Positions 34,590-45,300 of a DNA stretch of 64,000 nucleotides are shown in pieces. Every line of letters begins with the position of its first letter. The stretch's first letter is position 1. Position numbers and translations under genes: made by a program. Under the pieces are notes generated by a model. The model did not search any database. It saw only the letters and a list, made by a program, of their open reading frames with translations, and was not told the DNA's origin. The DNA comes from Scedosporium boydii (Eukaryota; Ascomycota; Sordariomycetes; Microascales; Microascaceae), in assembly GCA_002221725.1 (NCBI GenBank), contig NJFT01000221.1, positions 1-64,000 on the forward strand, in the 5' to 3' direction.

Positions 34590-37500
34590 AGGAAGGGTGG
34601 TTGTTGTGTATTGTATACTATCATCTCGCATCGCATGTTTTGTTTTTTTCCCTCCCCGTTTTCCTCTTTTTCATTTCTTTTCATTTTTCTCTCCATTTCT
34701 TTTCTTTTTCTCTCCTCCTTTCTCTTTTCATTTCCCTTTGTTTTGTTCCTCTCCTCATCATCAAGTGCATTCACAGTCTATCAACTTCCTTTCGATTTTC
34801 AAGATTCCCTTTTCGACCGGACTGGCTTTCTTGGTCCTCAAACATGGCGGAGACCTGCTTCTGTACACTACTACTCATCATAGCTGCCACCATTGAGCTT
34901 TCAGTATTGTTTGAGCCATTGCTTAACCAAATAAAACTTTGCGGGAATTCCACGCGTGTCTATCTGTCTCTGCCATACCTAGGACGACCCGTCGGCACAC
35001 GGCACTTCGCCTGCAGGTCTTCAAACGGGCTACAGACTTAACTCTAGGAAGAGTCCGGAACGCTAGAAGGAAAATTTCACCCCTAGAACGGTTTCGAAGA
35101 TTTAGTATGATTTCTCGAGAAGCCTCTCGCGGGTTGGATGTTTAACGGCATTGATTAGCCGTGAAGAGGCTGTGTCTGTGTGGCCTCCCATCGTTGTTCG
35201 GGGCCGGCCGGCCGTTAGATCGGAGGCCCTGAAACTTGACACGTCGGAACTAGACATAATGGAGGGCGTCCATAGCTTTCTTCGGCCAGCGTCTTCGGGG
35301 ACATGCAATTGAATCTAGATGGCTGGTGAGTTTTTGGGAGATAATCCGGCAATCAGAAAGAGAGGAAGTCGCCGTAGAACAACTCTGTGGAACTAATGTT
35401 TTTAGTCCCTGTTTGACAGTTTTGACAAGTCTAAAGTTTGTTGCCTGCGAAGTAAAGAAACGAGTCAAGAAACAGCGTCGGGTGGGCACGGCGGACGTAA
35501 AGTTTTAGTCCACGTCTTCGTCGGAGCCTCCCGAATCGACGAGAAACAGGAATTGAATCATCAGAGAATAAGTTTCTTCCAGCATGTTTCTGTTTCTTCT
35601 AGAGCTCTACTATCCACGTGTGCCTAGTCCCAAGATGCTCCGCAGGTGGATCAAAGCCCCACGTCTCCCCGTCCAAGTCCCGCAGAGCAGTAGAACATAT
35701 CAGTGAAAGCGAAAGTTGAGATGAAACACTGGAACATAGGAACATACGGGCACGCGTGGGGCCAAGGGATTAACATATCAGAGGATCTAAAGGTAAATTC
35801 GATCTGACGAATATCTCCCAGTGATCCACGCCATCGACCTGGAGTTTGGCTTTTTGTTTTTCAAGAGAAGGGAGGAGAAGGCTAAAAAGATGTTTACCGA
35901 GCAGAACAGAAACCGTTCGAGCTGACGATGCCTGAAACGGGAATGATGAAACAGGAAACATTGAGAGAGATGGGTCAAACATTCTCCGTGCCGAGTAGAC
36001 AAGCCAGGCGCAAACGAGTTGGAGAAAGAAGCAACCAAATTTTGGTCCCACCGAACATATCAAACGACCCGCTGCATTTTTTTTTTTAACCTTTGGGCTT
36101 TTCGTCGATAAGCAGCCTCGGCGGGCTCATTCGCAGGTCAAGGAGGGTATCGCCGACGTGTACTTCGAAGAAAGAAGTGGTGAGTAGCCAGCAGAAAGAA
36201 CCGAGATTGAGGTGAGGTGTAGACCGTGCAGTGCAAGATCGCCGGCTTCGAGAGAAATAGACGCGCCCTTCACTGCTGGAAGGTAGGTTTCATTTTATTC
36301 AAAATTACATCGAGGCAAAAATAGAGCGACGAGATTGCGAGAGGCCAACTTCAAGGCCACCTTCACACCATATCGTCAGTTGAATCAATCATGTCTGCCG
36401 TATCGGTCGTGCAACCCATGGTTCGACTAGGGTCCACCGCACGAAGTATGATCCCGTAGCCGCCTGAAGAGAAAAGAATTTTCAGTCGCGGACTGGGTTT
36501 CTCGACCAGTAGATGCAGACCTCGCTCGGCAGCTTGATGCGACGACATGGATGATGGGCAGGACGTGGGCCTGGTCTGGTCGGGACAGGGTAGCAGCAGA
36601 GCAGCAAGTAGCAAGCAGCAAGAGAGGACGGCCCAGGGCGGGCTCGATGGGCCACTGAATGGCTAGAAGCTCCAGGGCCAGTGGTTCCAGATGAATTGCC
36701 TATTTTGGTACGACAGGGGCGAAACGGGGGTTGCGTGGGTCTGAAGCACTGGATGAGGTGCATTTGGACCCTGACAGCAGAGTGTGGATGCGCCTGATGG
36801 CCTGGTAGAGATACCTTTGAAGTCGATTGAAACATGTATTTCTATATGTGAAGTATTAACAAATGCTACAATAAATAGCTCCATATCGATCAATTATATG
36901 TATCAGATACCCCCGCTACCCCAGAACCTGTCAAACCCTGTCCCACCCCTGCTCCCGAGCGCCACTCATCGCTGGCTATTTCCCACCGTCTTAACGTCGC
37001 CGCTATTATTCTTCTCTTCTGCCGGACCCGAGCCTCCGTCGCACGCGATCTCTGCAGCCATGCCGGCGCAACGAGTGGTGGCCATGCATCGCCCATCAGA
37101 CGCGAGCGAAATTGCCCATAAGTCGCCCTCTCAACAACGCCGGATTCCAAATTTCCCAGGCCACCTGTTCAGACCCTTAGACCCCACACGTGATGGATAG
37201 GCCATTTGAATCGCCGAAACCATGGGCCCAGAGTCAAGGGTCGGTCATCGGGCGTCTTTGGGGTCCCTGGCTCTGCGCGGCGCAAACTTCCGCTTCAAAC
37301 AACTTGAGGCTATTAGGTTTCCTGTCCTTCTTCTCTTCGACCCATGACCCGCGCGGAGCTTCGATATGTTTCAACTCGAAAGCTAGCTCCCCGCCGTCGC
37401 CATTATCCGGCACATTCTACCTATGTCGTCTTGTTTCGACGCCCATCATCCCACTTCCCACTTTCTCCCCTTGTAGCTTGCCTGGTTTTCTTTCTTTCTG

Positions 37501-38621
37501 GGCACTTCGATGTCGTGGGCCCTAGCAGATCTTCACTTGTAGATAAACGTGCAGCTCCCCCCGTCCTGCATGTCCCGTTTTTCGGCCCTCCCGTTCATAC
37601 CTACATATATATACATATTCCCCCGTTGCCCAACAGACCTGGAGGCCAAGAGATCACCCTCTCGATATTCCATTCGCTCTCTCATTCCGACTCTTCGGCT
37701 ATAACAGCTACTCTCGCTGCTCTGCTACCAAGTCGCATCGGTCTTCGAGCACTCGACCTTTCCGAACTTCTACTGTCTTTGACGGCGAGTCTTTGGACGC
37801 TGCGGCCCTACAACCATTGTTAATTGTTCGGGCGACTTGTCCTTTAGTGTCTTTGTCGAGGAAACAATTATGTTGATATAGACAAGGCCGTGTCATTTCC
37901 TTTCTTCTCTTCTTCGATTCTTTTTACTCAGCTAGTCTGATTGTCTTCCTCGACGACGCCGAGCGTTTTCTTTTCCGGCTTTATCTTGACGACGGAGCCG
38001 AGTTGTATATATATCTTCGAGATTTCACCAAGTCTGCTCAGGTCTTCCTTCCTTTTCAGATCATCATCCGGCTTCAGTCACTCCTGCCCAAATCAAATCA
38101 CCAAATCCTCCATCTGGAGACTTCTTCTTTCTTCATCCAACCTCAATCAATCTTCCTTTTTCTTCTTTTCACCAACTACTACTTTTCACAGCAGCACACA
38201 CAACATACAACTCTATCCTCCTTCACAAACACCTTCAGGAGCAGCTCCTTCCTTCGTCTTTCCAAAGACTCAGCAGAGTACCAGTCTCTGTGTCCACCAT
38301 AGCCAAATCTCGTTTTCATCTCATCTCCCTCATCATCCCACGCACTTCGCCCGCCTCCAACCTATTGACAAAGCTCGTCCAATTGTCTGTCATCACTTAT
38401 TACATACATCATCAATCAGGGAATCTCCCAATCTGTTTCCTATTGTTCTCGATCTCAATAGTCATTGACTCATTGATATCACTGATCCGAGCCGAGTCAG
38501 AAAACGGTCTTCCCGGCCAAACACTTTCTGAAGTACGTTTTCATTCTTCCAACCAACTTCTCATCCTGCAACCCATAAGCTGACCCCAAAAAGAAGATCG
38601 ACCATAGTTTGACACCTTCTC
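34590..38621. promoter_or_regulatory. AbaA 3' flank, gene-free stretch, and long pyrimidine-rich leader of the next gene
   Basis: No gene is supported between 34590 and about 37500. The T-rich stretch 34630-34745 is probably the AbaA 3' untranslated region. A TATA-like run at 37604-37616 is followed by about one kilobase of CT-rich sequence leading to the ATG at 38622, which suggests a leader of up to 1 kb. This would contain several upstream start codons, for example a four-codon frame at 37870-37881. The 175-codon frame at 37941-38468 is low-complexity and is best read as leader. Confidence 0.45.
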
Positions 38622-40055
38622 ATGATGTCGTCCGAACAGCCTATTAGCCTCAAGGCCCTCTTCAAGGGCGCCGCTCTCGCCGCCATGATCCCTGCTGTCA
38701 CCGCCCACTCCTGGGTCGAGCAGGTTCGCCGTATTGCCTCGAACGGTACTCTAATCGGCGAGCCCGGTTATCCACGTGGCATGGTCGACCGCAATGACCC
38801 TGGTTTCAATGACGGTCTCTTCGTCCACCTTCTCCCACCGAACGGCAGGGCCGGTGGCCCCGTTATTACTGCCGACGACAACATCTCCAAGCACCCTGTT
38901 GGCGACTACGCCGACAAATTCCCCATGATCAAGGCTGCTCCTGGCGAGCTGGTTGCTCTTCGTTATCAAGAGAACGGACATGTATCTCTTCCCGACAACC
39001 AGCCCAATAAGCCTCTCAACCGCGGCACCGTCTTCATCTACGGCACCTCTGAGCCTCAGGACGACGACAAGCTCCTCAGTATCCATCGTGTCTGGAACAC
39101 CGAGGGAACTGGCGGTGATGGCCGTGGCCGCCTGATTGCCACTCGAAACTACGATGATGGCCAGTGCCATCAAGAAAACAACGGCGAAATCGCCACTGCT
39201 CGCAAGGCCCAGTTTCCCAAGGCCGCCGATGCGCTTCAAGGTACTGGACTCTGGTGCCAGGTCGACGTCCGCATTCCCGACGACGTTGACATCGACTCCA
39301 CATACACCCTCTACTGGGTCTGGGACTGGCCCACGCTTACCCCCCAGGCCGCTGAGGCTTCGAAGAACGGCGTCTACAATACCCAGGGAGAGAATGTTGT
39401 CACTCCCGAGGTCTATACCAGTGTGGTTGACGTCGCCGTCATTGATCCGAATAGCGATGCACCTGAGCTGCATTTCGCTTCTACCAGCAACGGCAGCAAC
39501 AAGAACACCCAGGGTGCGAGCTCTTTCATCAAGGACCAAGATGTCACGAATAGGGCCATCGCCGAGCAGATTAACAACATGTTCTTGGTCGACCCCAACT
39601 TCTCCGACTCCAACTCTAGCGAACCTACGAGCAGTCGAACCGCATCCCCCGCTCCTTCTGGCACACCCGATACTTCTAGTACTCCCGCTCGGGCTACGAA
39701 CAGTGGCAACTTCTCATTCGAAACCACCCGCGCCGGTCAGAAGACTGTAACGGTGACTGCCGACCCGGTTACCATGACCGTCACTGTCAATCCGGACACC
39801 AACACCACCAAGACTTCTGGTGCCGATGGTCCGCAAAAGACCGTCACCGTTACTGCTGATCCGGTCACCATCACGAAGACTGTTGGCGGTGATAACTCAC
39901 GAAAGACTGTCACCGTTACTGTGGATCTCGAGCCTACGACCCTCTTCGCTACCGTCACGTCTACTTTTGGCGTTGAGGCGACTGCCCTTCCCAACACGAC
40001 CGTAGCCAAGCCTCCGCAACGACGACGTAATAACTGGCGATTCGGTCACTATTAA
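38622..40055 (+). CDS. Secreted protein with mature N-terminal His, LPMO-like, unknown function
   Basis: A single exon encodes 477 residues. A signal peptide with a hydrophobic stretch (LFKGAALAAMIPAVTA) ends so that His29, in AHSWVEQ, would become residue 1 of the mature protein. The next 200 residues are compact and conserved in style: PGYPRGMV, LLPPNGR, LRYQENGHVSLP (His120), GTVFIYGT, GDGRGRLIATRNYDDGQC, LWCQVDV and YTLYWVWDWPT. Cys182 and Cys212 could pair. A free N-terminal His, a second His in a short exposed motif and an axial Tyr are the layout of copper LPMOs. I recall this as a widespread fungal secreted family without assigned activity. From about residue 315 the protein is a Ser/Thr-rich linker with repeated KTVTVTADPVT units, probably glycosylated and wall-associated. 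It ends in a basic stretch (QRRRNNWRFGHY) and shows no obvious GPI signal. Confidence 0.85.
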   Translation: MMSSEQPISLKALFKGAALAAMIPAVTAHSWVEQVRRIASNGTLIGEPGYPRGMVDRNDPGFNDGLFVHLLPPNGRAGGPVITADDNISKHPVGDYADKFPMIKAAPGELVALRYQENGHVSLPDNQPNKPLNRGTVFIYGTSEPQDDDKLLSIHRVWNTEGTGGDGRGRLIATRNYDDGQCHQENNGEIATARKAQFPKAADALQGTGLWCQVDVRIPDDVDIDSTYTLYWVWDWPTLTPQAAEASKNGVYNTQGENVVTPEVYTSVVDVAVIDPNSDAPELHFASTSNGSNKNTQGASSFIKDQDVTNRAIAEQINNMFLVDPNFSDSNSSEPTSSRTASPAPSGTPDTSSTPARATNSGNFSFETTRAGQKTVTVTADPVTMTVTVNPDTNTTKTSGADGPQKTVTVTADPVTITKTVGGDNSRKTVTVTVDLEPTTLFATVTSTFGVEATALPNTTVAKPPQRRRNNWRFGHY

Positions 40056-40843
40056 GCGTTGCTTGGAAGTTGTCTGCGCTGTCAATTTATGACTCCGGCT
40101 CATCCAGGCGAGGTTTAAGGTTCAACAACAAAGCGAGTCCGTCAGCCTGCGTCAACCCGACTTCCCAAGGCAGATCAAGGAGCATACACAGCACTTGAAT
40201 TCTTTGCATTTCTTCTGGTAGAGGTGATTTCCCGGCGTTTCACAAGAGGAACAGGGCCCCAGAGCTACATTACCCGAGGTGCGAAAACGATACCCTAGGT
40301 GGAATATTTGTCTCTTTTCTCATTTCTTCGCTTTTCTTTTTCTTTTCTTCACTTTACCTTTTCTTTTCGGTCAGATATTTCTCCCAAAAGAAATTGTACT
40401 TGGCACATTAGCTTACTTCATATGCCGTTTTTAATTGTTTTCGACATCGGAAAGGGAATACGGCGTTGGCGTTTTTAAGAGGTTGTTTTTCTGCCTTTTG
40501 TCTCTCGTTTAAGGACTCGACTTTTAATGGAGGGATCGGGAACAGGAGGAAAGGTTACCGTCCTGTATTTAGTCGCAGCCTTTCTAAATCCACGTTGACT
40601 CTCTTTCATTTATCTTAGAACAGTAACTTTTTTGCTTGTTTTGTCCCCAGTCGGCTCCAAAGCCCTTGGTAGAACGTGGAGGCAAGTTAGGTTCCCGTGC
40701 CACGACATCTTGACTTTCCCCCTTCCATTCTGCCTTTCATCTCTTGTAATTGTTTCTTCACTGGCAACCATATTGCGTTTTATTTCTTGAGTAATTTCCT
40801 GTCTTTAAAGTGTTGGCCGTCTGTTGTATCAAAGGACGAAAGC
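40056..40843. terminator. Convergent 3' flanks of the secreted-protein and cyclophilin genes
   Basis: Two genes point towards each other across these 788 bases. The stretch is T-rich (for example 40310-40370) with no reading frame of interest. It should contain the 3' untranslated regions and polyadenylation sites of both genes. Confidence 0.5.
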
Positions 40844-42369
40844 TCACATCTCTCCACACTCAGCAATAACGACATCCATATCAGGCACATCCCTCCCCTT
40901 GCGTCCAGTCTTGGTCATCTCAATCTTCTTGACAACATCCATGCCGTCGACGACCTTGCCGAACACGACGTGCTTGTTGTCTAGGAAAGGGGTGGGGACG
41001 GTGGTGATGAAGAATTGGCTCCCGTTTGTGTTGGGGCCGGCGTTCTACACAACTCCGTTAGATTTGTTTTTCTCAAATGTCTCTTTCCTCTAGGGGCGGG
41101 GTCAAGATGGAGGGATGGGAGAAAACGCACAGCCATGGAGAGGAGGCCTGGCTCCGTGTGTTTCAGGGTAAAGTTCTCATCTTCAAAGGACCTTGTGCCG
41201 TAGATACATGTCGAACCGGTGCCGTCGCCTTTGAGGAAGTCTCCTCCCTGGCACATGAAGCCTTGGATCTAACAAGCCGTACCATGGTTAGTATTGTGTT
41301 GAGATCTCCTCTCAGGTCTGTTCGTAGCCCGGTATTGGAAGAGGCCCTGGGGGGAGGAATGGCATACCACGCGGTGGAACTTGGAGCCCTTGTATCCGAG
41401 GGGTTTGCCTTGGATGTTCTTGGTCTCGCCGGTACAATACTGCCGGAAGTTCTCAGCCGTCTTGGGAGTTACATCTTTGAAGAGTTCGAATGTTATCCTT
41501 CCGAGGGGGTTTCCTGGATAGTTGCAATGAGAGGAACCTGTCAGTCTCTTGATATACTTCACATAGCGTTGGAAACGGCTAGCTGAGGATAGAGATGAGC
41601 GGTTGCCCCCTTCTCATCTCCAACTTCACATTCGTTCATCATCACCGCCATCATCATCTTCTACTACACCTCTCTCAGTCCGTCCTAGACTGGAGAGTCG
41701 AGGTTGAAAGAAAGATCACGTGCAGAGAACCTCCAAACAAGCTGAAAGCTCTCGATGCAACAATCAAAACGAGGCTTCGATTTGTCGCTTCGAAAATGAC
41801 GACATACCTCCTAGAGTGATATCAAAAAAGACCCTGATTTAGAAAGAAAAGGGGAAAACCCAATAGTTAGCCCTCGTCCATTCAAGGATCACTGCTGATA
41901 AACCATGTATGTCATCAATCTAGACTTCGACCTCCCCCCCGGTAAAGGTTTAAGCCTCCCCCTCCTTATCCCCCCCTTGTCTATCCAGCCAAGCACCTTA
42001 AACGCGTCATCAACGAGGCTTGGAGACGAAGGTCCAATGGAACCACGTCTGGCCAAGGATGACAGTTGTCAACCCCCCTCAAGAACCGACATGATTTGAA
42101 AATAGCGGTCTCGGGTGGGCAGGCGGGAAGGAATAAGGGGATATATATAAAAAGAAAATCGAAAAAAGCCCTCATCGTCCGACATGCGAGGGGTTAGGAA
42201 AGGGCGGTATGGAGAGGAATCGTCTCATCGGAGGGTCTCCGAGAGCAAATGCCGGGGGGTTGGACCCGCCGGGGTTAAGGGTGCATTGGTAGGGATCAGG
42301 AAGAGCCAAAAAAAAAAAATCGATCACTTACAGCGGGTTGCCGGACTCCGGCAGCTTAGTGGGTGGCAT
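40844..42369 (-). CDS. Peptidyl-prolyl cis-trans isomerase H (cyclophilin H type)
   Basis: Five exons, 42369-42332, 41833-41808 (26 bases), 41513-41368, 41268-41131 and 41044-40844, join in frame to 182 residues, the usual size for fungal cyclophilin H. The short opening [12 protein letters not shown] is followed by [63 protein letters not shown] and [13 protein letters not shown]. The insert in the CTGE-GYKG region (TKNIQGKPL) marks the H subgroup, which in animals joins the U4/U6-U5 tri-snRNP and assists splicing. The catalytic Arg of FHR and the Phe and Gln of the active site are present. The position of Trp121 in cyclophilin A is Phe here ([12 protein letters not shown]). The first intron is about 500 bases, long for this genome. 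Confidence 0.92.
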
Positions 42370-45300
42370 GGTAAGGTTGGTCCGGACGTACGGGAAGCTT
42401 CGGATGGGAGATCTGTACGAGGATGGGTACGGGGACGTTGTATCTGCCCAGCGAGGGATTTGATATTGTGTCGTTGGTGGGTTAGGGGTTTCGAGAGGAT
42501 CCGCTGGTTTATTGACCGTTAGCTCGGCCTGCAGCGCTCGTATATTCGTCCCTTGCCTTGGGCGTTGAATGGGGCTGTGGCTAATACAGGTGGGTGGTTG
42601 GGTTTGTGAAGCTTTGATCAAAATTCAATAATTTGAGTTGTTGCTCCAGGTGGCAGGAGGGGTCAGGACTACTCCATACTTCGTCCAGAGTGCTGCTGAT
42701 TCCGCTACAAAGTCCACTGCAACTAGGGACTAGCCAGCCCGTCAGAGGCGCCTTCCTTCAACCCCGCCAGCGCGCAGTAGCGCAAGCAGCGGGTCGCATT
42801 TATGTGGTACGTACACCTGCCGTGACCTGCGTGAGAACCGTGCCTCGCAGCAAGGCGAGGGTATTCCGGAGCGGACAGACGGGCTTGCGTATCAGGCGAG
42901 GGGTATTATCGGGTGAGTCGGACGAGAAGTGGCTTTTTTAATCGGAGGCGGGCGACCGATGCATCGATCCTTCCCTAGCTTTAGTCTGGGTTTTTCTGTT
43001 TCCATCCGAGCTAATAAGATACACCGCCCGTCGCAGACCAGGATTTTCTCCATCGTGGTCGATTTTTGAGGTTGGGTTGCATCAGGACATTTGGAATGTG
43101 TGAAGTCATCAGCCCCACTCTGCTGAATATTTTTTCTCTGCACTGTTTAAATCCTAGATTGCCTTGACGATGACCTTTGGGCGCCCGAAGGATGAGCTTG
43201 CAAAAGTGCCATTAACATACTTGTAATTCTCCGGTGAAAATTCTCCAAGTAAACAGTTAAGAACTCTGTGTTTTGGGCTTTGAAAACTTCGTTACCAAAG
43301 GTCGTTTATTTTACTCAGACTCGAGACAGGCCTGAGAGCAGGTGTCCACAGGTGTTATCGCGTGACCTAAATGGTGCAGCCTTAGTGACGTGCCAATGCG
43401 GGGGAGATCCACAGCTCCACAGCATCGAAGTGCACCACACACGCTAGTGTACGCGACTTTCTAGCGTCAAGATGACTCGATGAATCATTGATTAACAACG
43501 ACCACGAGCGTTGAGTAGTCCTAGCTGTATTTGCGTAGTATACACTACGAAGTACACCGACGCCGAGCGATTATGGCGCCGAGAGAGTGATTCACGCCAG
43601 AGCATCTGTTCAATGAGCCGCAAAATTTGCAGTTGATCCATAGCCGATGCGTTGATCATCCTACACCCATGCCTGCATATGCTGTAGACCCTATTGAGAT
43701 CGAATTCTGGGTTCTTATTAGTAGACTTGAGCTTGGCTCAGTTGTCACCACCTTGAAACGTTCGATGCCACGATTTCGGGCTACTACCCTGCAGAGGCCA
43801 ATCCAACAAGATGAACCCTTCTTTCTGGTTTGGTGGGACAGGCATGGCTCAGTCGTTCTCCTCTCATTCCTGGGCGCGTAGCAGTCGGTAAGACATCTGC
43901 AGGCCCTTGCATCAGTCTGTGTTATGGGGGAACATGCGCCAGGATGTCTGAATCTGAATCTTCCACCGCCCGCCCTCCGAGGAATTACCCGATTTGTATC
44001 TGTGATCTTGATATATCTACCATTTAGGATTTTCTGCTTGAAATGACCTTAGGATGGGACCGCTAGCTCATATGAAATGTCCTTTATAGAATCACCACAT
44101 TGTTCCCTCAAAGAGCACTTCGGAATTACAAGAAAGGTGCTTAGTTGCTTGTTCTACCACGGTACTCTATTGTGATAAGGCCTTGAACTTTCTTTATAGA
44201 GACTAGAATAGTCACCCTTCGAGCGGGACTCGGGCATTATACATAGAGCTACGATCGACCCTAGTGCGCGGGCCGGGAACTGGCGCATCATCCTAGAATC
44301 CTAGGGAGAACAGCCTCATCAAGTGACATCTCGAGAGACATACGAAGTATTCAAGAATGATCGGTTACGCGGCAAGGGAGAAGAGGAGCGAGACCAGGAT
44401 GGCGGAGCAGACGTAATAGCAGAGAGCTAAAATAGAAAAGTCACCTACATTCTTAACCCTCACCGGGCTTCTGCGATTACGACGCTACGATAAGGCTTGG
44501 TCCATGTGTGTGGGTATGACCAGGGTGATTGACAAATCTAGGCTTATATTGGGCAGCCTCGTTATTTTTATCAGTTTAGTGGGGATATCCGTACAGGTTG
44601 AAACTTGGGGTCTAATAAGTTGCCCTATAGTTCACGCACTCTGCCCTGCTCAGCTCGCGATGGCCGGAGGAACCCGGAAAAACCGACAGTCCCGGTTGCC
44701 GGTATAGCTGTCTCGGATTGGACGGAGGTAGGTCTGGACTGGAGTGGACTCGCCCGAGCCGGACCGCTAAGGCGAAGTTGGAGATCCCCCGATGATAAAA
44801 CCGGGGCGCAAAGTCAACTAAAAGAGAACGGCACTGTCCTCCGCCGTTGCCGCAGCCACCTTGATGCCATGCGTCATAATGTCAGGGTATTCCTGAGCTT
44901 CTCTCAAGATTCTCCAATATCGATATGGAAAATTATCATCTGGATCGGTTATCACTGCCGGCATATGTTCGCCACCACCTCAACTTCAATTGTCACGAGA
45001 ACACCCATCGCGTCAGATCATTTCAGGGTTGGCGATTGGACAGGTGATTGGGGTGGAATGAATGTTAACTCTTACAATTGGTGATATTACCTCCAAGAGT
45101 GCGAAATCGCAATTGTACATGAACATCGAAGGCAGGGCACAGCCGGGGAGGTCACCCAAGCTGACTAAAGCAACCTGCTAGCTCGCCCGCACATGAACGA
45201 GCTCAGATCGTACCTCAGTTTCTTCAAGGTACCACATCACGTCGTATTGGATGTCTTCCCGTTAGAGAATGGGGGGTAACAGAGAAAGCCTCTGTTGTTC

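Noticed and set aside
35770..37200. Several 80-140 codon frames on both strands
   Set aside because: They have no family features, conflict with one another, and show no consistent splice signals.
37941..38468. A 175-codon plus-strand frame
   Set aside because: It is Ser/Phe/Pro-rich translation of a CT-rich leader. The real start of the downstream gene is at 38622.
38751..39539. A 262-codon minus-strand frame
   Set aside because: It is antisense to the secreted-protein gene, whose signal peptide and domain pattern make the plus strand the coding one.
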